From: DATARH01 sp963705325
Lineage (GTDB): Bacteria > Pseudomonadota > Alphaproteobacteria > ATCC43930 > CGMCC-115725
Length of the DNA: 64,000 bases
Direction of reading: 5' to 3'
NCBI GenBank assembly: GCA_963705325.1
Contig: OY970069.1
Coordinates: 434,001-498,000, forward strand
Part shown: piece by piece, positions 24,458-32,413 of the stretch
Layout of the letters: the number at the start of each line of letters is the position of its first letter
How positions within the stretch are numbered: position 1 is the first letter of the stretch
The notes under the pieces: generated by a model
What the model was told of the DNA's origin: nothing
What the model saw: the letters and a program-made list of their open reading frames with translations, nothing else
Database searches by the model: none
Translations under genes and position numbers: made by a program

Positions 24458-25687
24458 CTAGGCGGGCGCGTGGAGCTGCGGCGGCTGGCGTGTGACGGTT
24501 CGCCGGCCGCGTTTCCACACCGCGAGCGGCGGGCGGATTTCGGCGACCGCCTGCTCGGCGCTGGTCGCATCGATCACCACAATATCGGCCGGCTTGCCGA
24601 CCTCCAGCCCGTAATCGTCGAGCCGCAGCAGCCGGGCCGAATGCTCGCTCAGCATCAGGAACAATTCGCGCAGCCGCGCCGCGCCCACCACTTGCAGCAC
24701 ATTGGCGTGGAGATTGGCGATGCGGATCAGCGAGCAATCGCCATAGGGGGTCGCCGGGTTGAGGATGTTGTTGCTGGACAGCGAGCAGGTGACACCGTGC
24801 TCGTGGAGGTGGTTGGCGTCGGCGACCCCGCGGCGCACGTCGTGGTCGCGGTCGCGGCCCATCAGATAGAGGTCGGTCGCCGGCAGTACGGTCACCGCGA
24901 TCCCGGCAGCGGCGAGGCGGCGCGCCATCGCCGCGCTCTCGGCGGGCGGCATCAGCGACAGCTTCGCCATATGACCGACCACGACCCGCCCGCCGCGCTT
25001 GTATCGTTCGGTCAGCTCCAGCGTCTTGCGGATGTCCATGTGCTCGGTGCTGTCGCCGACATCGAGATGGAGGTCGAGGTCGACATCGTATTCGCGGCCG
25101 AGCGCGAAGATGCGTTCGAGCTGCGCTGAAGGGTCGCTGTCATAGCGCGGCGCGGCGCCGAGCACTGGGGCGCCAGCCTTCAGCGCCTCGATCAGCAGCT
25201 CCTCGGTGCCAGGATAGTTGGTGAACCCATCCTGCGGGAAGACGCAGGGCTCGATGTCGATCGCCCATTTGTACGCGGCGGCCAGCGCATTGATTGCCTC
25301 GAACCCGCGCAGCCCGATGGCGGGGTCGATCTCGACCTGGGTACGCATTCGCGTCGCGCCGTTCACCAAGCACTCGCGCAGCGTCGCCTCGGCGCGGCTG
25401 TAGATGTCCTCGACGCTCATCGCCGGCTTCAGCGGCGCGACCGTCGTCACCGGGTTGACCCGGCGGCCCTCGGGCAGCGGGCAGCGGTCGATGATCCGCG
25501 ACTTGTCGAGGTGGATGTGGGTCTCGATCAGCCCGGCGCAAGCGAGGCGCCCGCCGGCGTCCCAGCTCTCGCACTCGCCAGCGAGCCCCGGGCCGATCGC
25601 CGCGATCTTCCCGCCGGCGACCGCAATATCGACCGGCGCCTCGCCGGACGCCTCGGCGCGGCGGATGTTTCTGACAATCAGATCCAT
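24458..25687 (-). CDS. Amidohydrolase, cytosine deaminase (CodA)-like
   Basis: Starting at ATG 25687 after GGGGAGGCGG, the product has 409 residues. It has the composite beta-sandwich/TIM-barrel layout: MDLIVRNIR and the C-terminal GKPADIVVIDA in the sandwich; LIETHIHLDKS (first metal His pair), DLHLDVGDSTEH, VVGHMAKLS and a late TCSLSSNNI in the barrel. H-x-H-L-D-K is characteristic of CodA/isopropylammelide-hydrolase relatives that deaminate ring nitrogens. In cytosine deaminases the last motif carries an Asp; here the corresponding region reads SLSSNNILNP, so the chemistry may differ. It is first in a same-strand run with the MocR, PNPOx and cupin genes. Confidence 0.88.
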   Translation of the reverse strand: MDLIVRNIRRAEASGEAPVDIAVAGGKIAAIGPGLAGECESWDAGGRLACAGLIETHIHLDKSRIIDRCPLPEGRRVNPVTTVAPLKPAMSVEDIYSRAEATLRECLVNGATRMRTQVEIDPAIGLRGFEAINALAAAYKWAIDIEPCVFPQDGFTNYPGTEELLIEALKAGAPVLGAAPRYDSDPSAQLERIFALGREYDVDLDLHLDVGDSTEHMDIRKTLELTERYKRGGRVVVGHMAKLSLMPPAESAAMARRLAAAGIAVTVLPATDLYLMGRDRDHDVRRGVADANHLHEHGVTCSLSSNNILNPATPYGDCSLIRIANLHANVLQVVGAARLRELFLMLSEHSARLLRLDDYGLEVGKPADIVVIDATSAEQAVAEIRPPLAVWKRGRRTVTRQPPQLHAPA

Positions 25688-25801
25688 GCGAACCGCCTCC
25701 CCACAGCTGCCGTACATTGCCTCACGCGAGGATCAGGCAGCCACCAGTTTTAGATGTTCGCTCGTCTTGCGGCCCGCACCCGACGGGACGATCTTACTGC
25801 G

Positions 25802-26050
25802 ATGGCCGACAGGACTCCGAGTGAGCGCGCGGATGACCGGAGCGAGTTGCTGCGTGAGTTGATGGCCGTGTTCGACGAGCTGCCCGCAGCGCTGCGCGAG
25901 GCGATCAACTACGCGCCGGAGCCGCTCAATCCGAAAGATTTGGCGACATTGTGCCGCCGCCACGGCGCGGCCAACGTGCTGGCGATGATCGAATTGAAGC
26001 TGGAGCGGCGCGGGCGCGCACCGGCGCGACCCACCAGCAAATCGCGCTAG
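25802..26050 (+). CDS. Small hypothetical protein
   Basis: From ATG 25802 the product has 82 residues. It is mostly helical, with RSELLRELMAVFDELPAAL, LNPKDLATLCRRHG and ANVLAMIELKLERRG, and a basic tail. The ribosome binding site is weak. Coding bias fits the host. No family is recognised. It converges on the pseudo-receiver gene with a 4-base overlap. Confidence 0.55.
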   Translation: MADRTPSERADDRSELLRELMAVFDELPAALREAINYAPEPLNPKDLATLCRRHGAANVLAMIELKLERRGRAPARPTSKSR

Positions 26051-26601
26051 GCGATTTCTGCCACGGCGCGGCCCGGGTGACGAAGCGTGCGGCGCGCCGC
26101 CGTTGCATCGCGGATCTGAAGGGCGATGTCGCGTTCCAGATACGGAGAGCCGCTGCGCTCGGCGGCCGACATCCGATTGAGCAGGCAGGCGAGCTGGGCC
26201 TCGATAACGCCGGCCTCGGCGGCTGCGATGTCCGCGTCCGAGCCCATCAATTCGAGGATCACCGCGCCGAGGCGGCGCTCATCGAGGGGCTGCGCGATCA
26301 GGCGGAGGTCGTCGTCGCCTCGGCCCGGAGCCGCGGCGCCTTCAGGGGTGAGCACGACGACCTTGAGGCCGTTTTGCCAGGCCTGCAGCCGGCGCGCCGC
26401 CGCCAACCCGTCGCTGCCGTCGCGCAGCTCGCCAGCGATGATCGCTACATCGAACCGTTGTTGGGCCAGCGCGACCAAGCCATCGCGGCTATGCGCGCAA
26501 TCGGCGACCGCGAAGCCGGCGTCGCGCAGCAGCGCGTTGATCCGCCGGCGGCTGTCGCCGTCGCGATCGATGACCAAAGCGGAGGGGCGCTTCGTTGCCA
26601 T
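26047..26601 (-). CDS. Degenerate response-regulator receiver protein
   Basis: The first 115 residues follow the CheY pattern (SALVIDRDGDSRRRINALLRD, then FDVAIIAGELRDGSDGL, then LKVVVLTPEG, then LIAQPLD). The phosphoacceptor Asp is replaced (AIIAGEL where LLLDxxL is expected) and the conserved Lys before Pro is Gln (AQPLD). A helical C-terminal part of about 60 residues follows with no known output domain. It is probably a phosphorylation-independent receiver acting by protein contacts. ATG 26601 was chosen over a TTG at 26610. Confidence 0.75.
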   Translation of the reverse strand: MATKRPSALVIDRDGDSRRRINALLRDAGFAVADCAHSRDGLVALAQQRFDVAIIAGELRDGSDGLAAARRLQAWQNGLKVVVLTPEGAAAPGRGDDDLRLIAQPLDERRLGAVILELMGSDADIAAAEAGVIEAQLACLLNRMSAAERSGSPYLERDIALQIRDATAARRTLRHPGRAVAEIA

Positions 26602-26802
26602 TGCCGGCAATTCTATAGCGCAAATTCGTCACGCCGCAGCTGGTTTCGTTGTGAATTTTGGACGGTTTTTATTTGACTACTTTTCAGTAATCTAAACGCT
26701 GTCTTAGCGTTAATGAAAATTCATCATGAGCATTATATGAATAAGCGTCGAAACTCAAAGCGACGCAAGACTACGGGATGTCGGATACGCCGGCCTCAAG
26801 CC

Positions 26803-27528
26803 CTAGGCCAATGGTTCGATGAGGCTCGCGTCGTTGTTCCGCGCATCCCCTATCCTCGCGGCCACGCGATAGGCCTCCATCTGCTTGGCCGGGTAGGACC
26901 AGCGAAACGAGAGCAATCTGTCGACGGGGGACTTCGTCTCGCCAAGCCACTCCGGCCAGTCCTCGCGGGGCAGGATCGCGGGCATCCGATCAGCGATCGG
27001 CGCCATCAGTTCGTTCGACGGCACGGTGATGATCGTGCAGGTATGCACCGCCGCCCCAGGTGGCGATCCCCGCCATTCGTCCCAAACCCCGGCGAGCGCG
27101 AGGAGAGCGCCGTCGGCGCTTTTGATCGCGTGAGGCTGGCTCGTCCCGTCGGATCGCTTGTACCCCGCGAAAAAGCCATCCGCCAGGATCAGGCAACGGC
27201 GGTGCTCGAACGCGTCGCGGTATGCCGGCGTGGTAGCCACAGCCTCGGCCATCACGGCGACGCGCAGCGTCGTTGGATCATCGCTGGGCCAGGGGAAAGG
27301 AATGCCCCAGCGGATCAAGTCGAGCGATCGCGATCCGGTGCTTGGGTCGAGACGCACGACTGGCAAATACTGGCCGGGCGCGCCGTTATAGTTGGGCACG
27401 GCGTTCGGGACCGGGTTCACCGTCTCGAACAGTGCCTGAATCTCGTTCAGCGGGGTTGTCTGGAAAATGCGAAGCGGCAAGGCGCGTGGCCCGCAGGAAA
27501 TGTCGGGTTGTCCGTCTGGCGCGATCAT
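26803..27528 (-). CDS. SRAP (YedK/HMCES)-like protein lacking catalytic residues
   Basis: The 241-residue product matches the SRAP fold: IRWGIPFPWPSDDPT, AYRDAFEHRRCLILADGFFAGYK near 102-124, ALAGVWDEW, and a VPSNELMAPIADRMPAIL segment near 169-187. Active SRAP proteins use Cys2, exposed after Met removal, to cross-link abasic sites, together with Asn, Glu and His. Here the first Cys is at position 12 with no Met codon before it, the usual NARxE segment reads VMAEA, and the active-site His before DRMP is Ala (residue 179). Only the Glu remains. It is probably a DNA-binding or inactive relative. Confidence 0.82.
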   Translation of the reverse strand: MIAPDGQPDISCGPRALPLRIFQTTPLNEIQALFETVNPVPNAVPNYNGAPGQYLPVVRLDPSTGSRSLDLIRWGIPFPWPSDDPTTLRVAVMAEAVATTPAYRDAFEHRRCLILADGFFAGYKRSDGTSQPHAIKSADGALLALAGVWDEWRGSPPGAAVHTCTIITVPSNELMAPIADRMPAILPREDWPEWLGETKSPVDRLLSFRWSYPAKQMEAYRVAARIGDARNNDASLIEPLA

Positions 27529-27699
27529 CGTGAAAAGACCGTGAAATCAGCGTGAAAAAGATACCTCTATTCTGAGATTATCGAAATCACAAAAACTTTT
27601 CTGAGTGCAAAAATGCGCCAGGCGACTGGGTTTGGCAGCGCCTAAAGGCACGGCTGAGGCGAAGCGCGACCTTAATTCAACGCAGGATCGACGCAGTCG

Positions 27700-28836
27700 C
27701 TACTTGGGCTCAGTGGCGGCTGAGGCTGGGTCGATGACCGGGATATTCGATATCAACCGAACGAGGTCGGACTGCCGCTCAACCCCGCACTTCGTCAGGA
27801 TTGAACTAAGCTGTGTGCGCAACGTCGTGATTTTCACGTCGAATTCGCCGGCGAGTTCGGTCAGCCGCCTGCCGCGCGCCAACGCCAATGCAATGCGGCT
27901 CTCGGCTGGAGTGAGGCCATAGAGGTCGGCCAGTTCCCCTTGAGACACGCGAGCCTCGCCGGGGGTGGAGATCATTAATACCGCCATTGGCAGGCCGTCG
28001 CCGGGTCGGCCCCCGGCGGCCGGAGCCACCCTGACGACATAGGGAGGGTGGCCCTCATCGCGGGCGATGAGCATGCAGCCGGCAGACGGCAGGCTCGCCC
28101 CTGCGGGCGCCGCGTCGGCAATCAAGCGGGCAAGCTTGCCCGTCTCGAAGCTGCGGCGGGCCAAGATTCGTCCGTTGCGCATCGTCAAACCGTCTCCGAT
28201 TTGCAGGATGCGCTCCCCCGCTGGGTTCGTCTCGATAATCCGGCCATGTTCGTCGGTGAAGATCACACCCGCCGCTAGTTGGTCGAGATTGCCGCGGCCG
28301 ATTGCCGACCGGTAGCCGATGTCGATCAACCCCAGATGGAGGCGCGCCGCGTTGCGAAGTGAGGGTAAGAGCGCTTGGAACCGTTGCGCGTCCCTAGGGA
28401 ACGGGCCGACGTCGCCGGTCGCGCGATGAAGGCCAAAGAGGACAATATGCGACGGGCTTTCGTGCAGCTTGGCGTCGAGAAGATCGCAGACGCCGCCCTT
28501 GAGGAGGAAATCGTTGTACCACTCGTCGTGGCGCAAAAGGCTCTGCGGCAGGCACTCAGAGAGTCGAGCCACGCTTCCGCACGGCGCCTGTTCGCGGATC
28601 TTCCGAAAAGGGTCGATTTTACCGTAATGGGCGAGGAAGTCCGCGCGGCTACCGGTAAATTTGCCCCACCCGGCCGATGCACTGATCTGGCCGGTAAATT
28701 TGTTCGCCAGCAGAAAACCGGCACCCGCGGCGCCGACGAAATTGGTCACTGATTCCAGTGCGGTCGAGGTCTGTCGCTCGTCAAGTACCGCGTCGAAGAT
28801 GTTTGCGACGGTCTCGCCGAATGCAGCCGATGGCAT
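27700..28836 (-). CDS. LuxR-family transcriptional regulator
   Basis: The last 65 residues of this 378-residue protein form a LuxR/FixJ helix-turn-helix: YGLTPAESRIALALARGRRLTELAGEF, then VKITTLRTQLSSILTKCGV. The N-terminal 200 residues contain a GAF-like region with many hydrophobic strands. Residues around 190-220 (GVIFTDEHGRIIETNPAGE) look like a PAS core. It therefore probably senses a small molecule or redox state. No sensor kinase is nearby. The ATG follows GCAGGTGGTG. Confidence 0.88.
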   Translation of the reverse strand: MPSAAFGETVANIFDAVLDERQTSTALESVTNFVGAAGAGFLLANKFTGQISASAGWGKFTGSRADFLAHYGKIDPFRKIREQAPCGSVARLSECLPQSLLRHDEWYNDFLLKGGVCDLLDAKLHESPSHIVLFGLHRATGDVGPFPRDAQRFQALLPSLRNAARLHLGLIDIGYRSAIGRGNLDQLAAGVIFTDEHGRIIETNPAGERILQIGDGLTMRNGRILARRSFETGKLARLIADAAPAGASLPSAGCMLIARDEGHPPYVVRVAPAAGGRPGDGLPMAVLMISTPGEARVSQGELADLYGLTPAESRIALALARGRRLTELAGEFDVKITTLRTQLSSILTKCGVERQSDLVRLISNIPVIDPASAATEPK

Positions 28837-29151
28837 GCCACACCACCTGCGGTGATCTGCCGAGGCAATACGCGCCCCTATATATCTAATCGTCTAGCTG
28901 AACTAAAGATCAAATCAAAAGCAGTTGAGGCGCTCTCTGAAACAATGGCGCAGTGCACAATTTCTCGTCCGAAGAAATCGAGGCGGCGCGCCTATCGGTC
29001 CTGTCTCTTGGCTGTGGTTACTTTTTAGATTCTTAGTAAGATGGGGGTAATTACGCACGCTTCCACAAATTTCCCAAATAAAGCCGCCTGCCTGGCGCCG
29101 GGTGAGTTGGCACACTAGGCAAGCGCCGCATCTCGCGGCATCCTCGTGAGC
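28837..29151. other. AT-richer spacer upstream of selC
   Basis: These 315 bases contain no gene. They lie between the start of the LuxR-type gene and the selC tRNA and are clearly lower in GC than the flanks. TAGATATAT near 28885 (minus strand) is a plausible -10 region for the regulator. The selC promoter should be in the last 100 bases. Confidence 0.4.
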
Positions 29152-29246
29152 GGAAGAGTACCGCTCCCGGTGGGGCGCGCGGGCTTCAAACCCGTTGGAG
29201 GGCGTTCAGGCGCCCTCGGTAGGTTCGACTCCTGCCTCTTCCGCCA
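29152..29246 (+). tRNA. selC: tRNA-Sec (anticodon UCA)
   Basis: This 95-nucleotide tRNA has all the unusual marks of selenocysteine tRNA. The long acceptor arm begins GGAAGAG and ends CTCTTCCGCCA. The D stem is six base pairs with a four-base loop (CGCTCC-CGGT-GGGGCG), the anticodon loop is CTTCAAA with UCA at 29186-29188, and a long variable arm (GAGGGCG...CGCCCTC) is present. The T arm loop is TTCGACT and CCA is encoded. It reads UGA codons as selenocysteine together with SelA, SelB and SelD, which are not in this window. selC is a known target of genomic islands. Confidence 0.95.
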
Positions 29247-29406
29247 AACATTACCACTATCCTTGGGTTTTAAGCCGATATACCAATAACCCCATCATAA
29301 ATTCACCAGAGAATGCCCAATCGAAAAGCGCCGCGAGCTGTCGGAAGCTTGGGCGGCGCATTGCAAGTGAATGAGCGGATGCGCTGAGCCCTCTCACGGC
29401 GGTAAC

Positions 29407-29434
29407 AGGGGTTCGAATCCCCTAGGGGACGCCA
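29407..29434 (+). tRNA. Orphan tRNA 3' end, candidate attachment site
   Basis: AGGGG-TTCGAAT-CCCCT is a perfect T arm (five base pairs, canonical seven-base loop). It is followed by AGGGGAC, a discriminator G and encoded CCA, exactly as in a tRNA 3' half. No matching 5' acceptor strand (GTCCCCT) or anticodon arm is found upstream, so this is a fragment and not a functional tRNA. Such 3' remnants are typical attL/attR copies left by tRNA-targeting integrases. It marks the left edge of the accessory region at 29435-36855. No second copy and no integrase is seen in the window. Confidence 0.6.
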
Positions 29435-29824
29435 ATAAAATCAGGAACTTATTGAGACCGTCAAAAAATCGTCTCCCGCCTGTCTCCTGCAGAGCGAAGC
29501 GGCTATACGTGCACGGCAAGAACTTGGGGATGATCGGTGTCGCGCCGATACGACGCATGCCGCCAAAAGCATCGGTCTTTTCGTAGTAGGTGCGGCAGCT
29601 GGCTTTTGCCTCAGATGGCGGCTTGGCACACGGATTTTCAGGTTCTGGTCGTTGGATTACCGCCATATCCTGGACCCTACTTTTGGCTTATTTGCTAGAT
29701 AGTTAGGCTGACGACTGGGGTAGTCCTTGTGCAGCAACTTACCGCCGTTTCCCGGCGGATTTACACCAGAATTACACCGGAGCTCATTTAGCTCGCCAAA
29801 ACGTCCATCGCCGAAATGCCCATG

Positions 29825-30058
29825 GTTTATGACCGGCGGTCGCTTCGGCTGGGCTGGCGGGAAGCCCCATCTGATCTCGGAGAACTCGTTCGTGCCGTCT
29901 TCGAGCCGGCGGATCACCGGGGCCTTATCGGTCGGCCAGATGTCGTCTCGCGGCTGGAGGTTTGGGATCGCGTCCGGCCATTTGACCGGGATACGGGTCT
30001 GCGAGAATGCCGCGAGGTAGTCGGCGTAATCGACGTAATTTCCATAGTCGTTACACAT
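29825..30058 (-). pseudogene. SRAP (YedK/HMCES) gene fragment, 3' part lost
   Basis: The first 78 codons encode a normal SRAP N-terminus. It starts with the catalytic Cys2 (MCNDYGNYVDYADYLAAF) and continues through LQPRDDIWPTDKAPVI and EIRWGFPPAQPKRPPVIN. The family then expects FRSEGRRF with the active-site region, but here the frame passes into unrelated sequence (HGHFGDGRF onward) to a stop at 29657. The rest of the roughly 220-residue domain, including the Glu and His, is missing. The break near 29824 looks like a recombination joint. Cys2 is intact here, unlike in the gene at 26803. Confidence 0.75.
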
Positions 30059-30089
30059 GACGGGTATTATTCGCCAGCCGCCAGGGCTT

Positions 30090-30260
30090 TCAGGGTGGCG
30101 TGGTGCCGATGAGCGACTTCCTTATATTCGGCCTGCAAGCGCTCCAGGAGATCCCATCTCCTGCCGATCGCGCTGCGGCGATCCGCTTGCCCCACACGGC
30201 AAGATCTTCGCCAATCTCTCGGATGGTATTCATTTCCTCATCCGTCAACGGACCCGACAT
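30090..30260 (-). CDS. Small hypothetical protein
   Basis: A 56-residue frame starts MSGPLTDEEMNTIREIGEDL at an ATG inside the end of the DUF1488 gene (overlap 30238-30260). This suggests coupled translation. The N-terminal half is an acidic helix and the C-terminal half is basic. It sits between the DUF1488 gene and the SRAP fragment on the same strand. No family is recognised. Confidence 0.5.
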   Translation of the reverse strand: MSGPLTDEEMNTIREIGEDLAVWGKRIAAARSAGDGISWSACRPNIRKSLIGTTPP

Positions 30261-30582
30261 TCTCACACGCTCGCGTCTCGAAGAAGCTGCCTTGGCCGAC
30301 TGGCGGTGTCTTCTCGCGCAAATCCCGCCCGGTAATCTCGACATTCCCGTCCTCGGTAAGCTGCCGCCGGCGCAGCTTCCGCTCGACGATTAGCTCGAAC
30401 CGGGTCCGCTGAAGATGGAATGCTTCCATGCACCGCTCGGGTGTCGGCGACTGGTCGAGCAGCCCTTGGAAGACGCGCCTCGGCACCCGCACTGTGCCCT
30501 CATAGGGTCGGAGCAGCACGGAGAACTCGACGCAATCGCAGTCGTCGTTCCAGCGCGCGTCTTCTGGGAACTCGAAAAACAT
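30238..30582 (-). CDS. DUF1488-family protein
   Basis: From the ATG at 30582, preceded by a perfect CAGGAGGTCGCA site, the product has 114 residues. It matches the DUF1488 pattern: MFFEFPEDARWND at the start, VEFSVLLRPYEGTVRVPRRVFQ, and a helical end ERCMEAFHLQRTRFELIVER followed by a basic segment. DUF1488 proteins are small alpha/beta proteins of unknown function, common in proteobacteria. The last 20 residues diverge from the usual end. Confidence 0.8.
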   Translation of the reverse strand: MFFEFPEDARWNDDCDCVEFSVLLRPYEGTVRVPRRVFQGLLDQSPTPERCMEAFHLQRTRFELIVERKLRRRQLTEDGNVEITGRDLREKTPPVGQGSFFETRACENVGSVDG

Positions 30583-30646
30583 TGCGACCTCCTGGGGGAA
30601 GGAGCAGAATGTTCCTATTATGTTCCATTCAGAGACTAGAGGCAAG

Positions 30647-30838
30647 ATGCCCATTCAGGGAGAGAGAATCGCCGGCTTCACGGGCATCGACGGCATCCGG
30701 TATGCGGTTCGCGAGCACGCGGTGTCCGTAATCAGCGACCACGATGAGACGCAGGACGAGAACTGTGTGGTCCTCCATGGTGGTGCTGTCGTCCGGGTGC
30801 CGTGTTCGCTCGACGAGGTATTGGCGTGGTTTGCATAG
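30647..30838 (+). CDS. Small hypothetical protein
   Basis: This 63-residue protein starts MPIQGERIAGFTGIDGIRYAV, with AGAGGCAAG before the ATG. Beta strands alternate with turns (YAVREHAVSVISDHD, CVVLHGGAVVRVP) and an amphipathic end (SLDEVLAWFA) follows. It is divergent from the DUF1488 gene and probably shares its regulatory region. No family is recognised. Confidence 0.6.
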   Translation: MPIQGERIAGFTGIDGIRYAVREHAVSVISDHDETQDENCVVLHGGAVVRVPCSLDEVLAWFA

Positions 30839-30917
30839 AGAGGCGGCAAGCACCCGATCAGCGACAACGGAATCTGATAGAACGGGTAAGCAGCCCACGG
30901 CGCGGGGAGGGCATCGG

Positions 30918-31757
30918 ATGCGACGCACAACCCTAATCACCGATTTCGACAATACGCTCTACGACTGGTTCCACGTTTGGTATCAGAGCTTCAGCGCGAT
31001 GCTGTCGGAGATTGAGCGCATCAGCGGGATAGATGAGGCGACGCTACTCCCCGAAGTCCGAGAGATACATCAAAAATACCACACGTCCGAATACGCCTTC
31101 TTGATTGAGGAACTACCATGTCTGAAACAAAAATTCCCCGCCCAGGATCTTCGGACAGTATTTGATAAAGCAATTCACGCCTACCGTAAGGCACGAAAAG
31201 CCAATCTCGCGCTCTACGAAGGTGTTTTCGAAACCCTTTCAGATCTCCGCTCACAAGGCATTCTGATTATCATCTACACGGAGAGCTTGGCCTATTATAC
31301 ACATGATCGAATCAAACGCTTGGGGCTGGATGAACTCGTAGATTTCATCTACTCGCCCGCCGATCATGACATACCGGATGGTATGACACGCTATTTGAAC
31401 CGCGATGACGCTGCGCTAACTCACGCGAAACATCTGAACATCCCTGCCGGCATCATCAAGCCCGACCCAGCCGTTCTGACCGACATTGTTCAGGCCATCG
31501 GTCGGCCTGCTACTGAATGCATCTACGTGGGGGACAGTCTGATGAAGGATGTGGCTATGGCGCAGGACGCCGGCATTGCGGATGTCTATGCCGAGTATGG
31601 CCGTGTTCAAGATAAGGCTGAATACTTATTGCTTCAGCAGGTCTCTCATTGGACAGAGGCGGATGTTCAGAGGGAAAGGGAGACTTCAAAGCGAACTGTC
31701 CAACCTTCACACGTGATTGCCAAATTCGCCGGAATTCGCCAGTTCTTCGGAGCATAG
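30918..31757 (+). CDS. HAD-superfamily hydrolase
   Basis: This 279-residue phosphatase-like protein shows all four HAD motifs: I, TDFDNTLYDW near 8-17; II, IYTES near 117; III, a Lys in AGIIKPDP; IV, CIYVGDSLMKDV. A cap of about 90 helical residues sits between motifs I and II (C1-type). GGGGAGGG precedes the ATG. It is followed after 4 bases by a three-helix membrane protein gene with similar low GC, so the two form a pair. The long helical cap and the membrane partner are unusual for housekeeping HAD enzymes. Substrate unknown. Confidence 0.9.
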   Translation: MRRTTLITDFDNTLYDWFHVWYQSFSAMLSEIERISGIDEATLLPEVREIHQKYHTSEYAFLIEELPCLKQKFPAQDLRTVFDKAIHAYRKARKANLALYEGVFETLSDLRSQGILIIIYTESLAYYTHDRIKRLGLDELVDFIYSPADHDIPDGMTRYLNRDDAALTHAKHLNIPAGIIKPDPAVLTDIVQAIGRPATECIYVGDSLMKDVAMAQDAGIADVYAEYGRVQDKAEYLLLQQVSHWTEADVQRERETSKRTVQPSHVIAKFAGIRQFFGA

Positions 31758-31761
31758 ACAC

Positions 31762-32379
31762 ATGGCGGACGAATCAAAAACCGAAGACGAAAACAAGAGG
31801 TTGGCGCTCACAGTAGATGTGTGGAAATACATTGTTTCTGTTCAAATGCATTTCAACGATATGGAGATGCGGATCAGGAATCTCTATTTCACCGTTCTAG
31901 CCGCCTCATTTGGACTATTGGGCGTAATTCAGGGAAAGGAGATAGAGATTCCGGACTTCAAAGTTCATATTCAAGTTATGTTATTCGTTTTCCTCGCATT
32001 GATCGTAATATCGATGCTCTTTTATTTCATGGACCGGCATTGGTATCACCGTCTCCTCCAAGGCGCGGTAACGCAGGCGATCGAAATTGAGAGCAAATAT
32101 GCCGACAAACTACCTGAGATACAGTTAGGATCAAAGATACGAGATGCCAGTCCGGTTGTATTCAAGCACCCGATCTGGAAAATAATCTTCTTTTTTGTCG
32201 AGGACAAAAGGTTTAGAGAGCAATCCCGACTGCATTCCGATCAAAAAATCGAGGTTCTGTACAAATCGGTGATTTGGGTTTCGATAGCCATTATCATCAT
32301 TTATGGGCTAATCGGCGGGGTGGAGATCGGAAAATGCGCCGTATTGTCTTATATCTTCGATAAGGCGTGCCGGATTTAA
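31762..32379 (+). CDS. Membrane protein with three transmembrane helices, partner of HAD gene
   Basis: This 205-residue protein has an N-terminal segment VWKYIVSVQMHFNDMEMRIR and helices at about 43-59 (YFTVLAASFGLLGVIQ), 72-92 (MLFVFLALIVISMLFYFMD) and 177-197 (VIWVSIAIIIIYGLIGGV). A cytosolic helical domain of about 80 residues lies between helices 2 and 3. The layout resembles small membrane effectors of bacterial immune systems (SLATT-like), but I cannot assign it to one. GC is about half, well below the host. It starts 4 bases after the HAD stop. Confidence 0.75.
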   Translation: MADESKTEDENKRLALTVDVWKYIVSVQMHFNDMEMRIRNLYFTVLAASFGLLGVIQGKEIEIPDFKVHIQVMLFVFLALIVISMLFYFMDRHWYHRLLQGAVTQAIEIESKYADKLPEIQLGSKIRDASPVVFKHPIWKIIFFFVEDKRFREQSRLHSDQKIEVLYKSVIWVSIAIIIIYGLIGGVEIGKCAVLSYIFDKACRI

Positions 32380-32413
32380 CTCGGCCGAGCGCGTCATACG
32401 GTTTGAAGTGGCC

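Noticed and set aside
29152..29434. selC 3' end as the actual attachment site of the island
   Set aside because: The orphan tRNA end at 29407 differs in sequence from the selC 3' end, so it is not a duplicate of selC; another tRNA must be the source.
29394..29666. 90-codon minus-strand frame ending in SPRGFEPLLPP
   Set aside because: The ending is a translation of the tRNA T arm region, a well-known false gene signature; the rest matches nothing I know.
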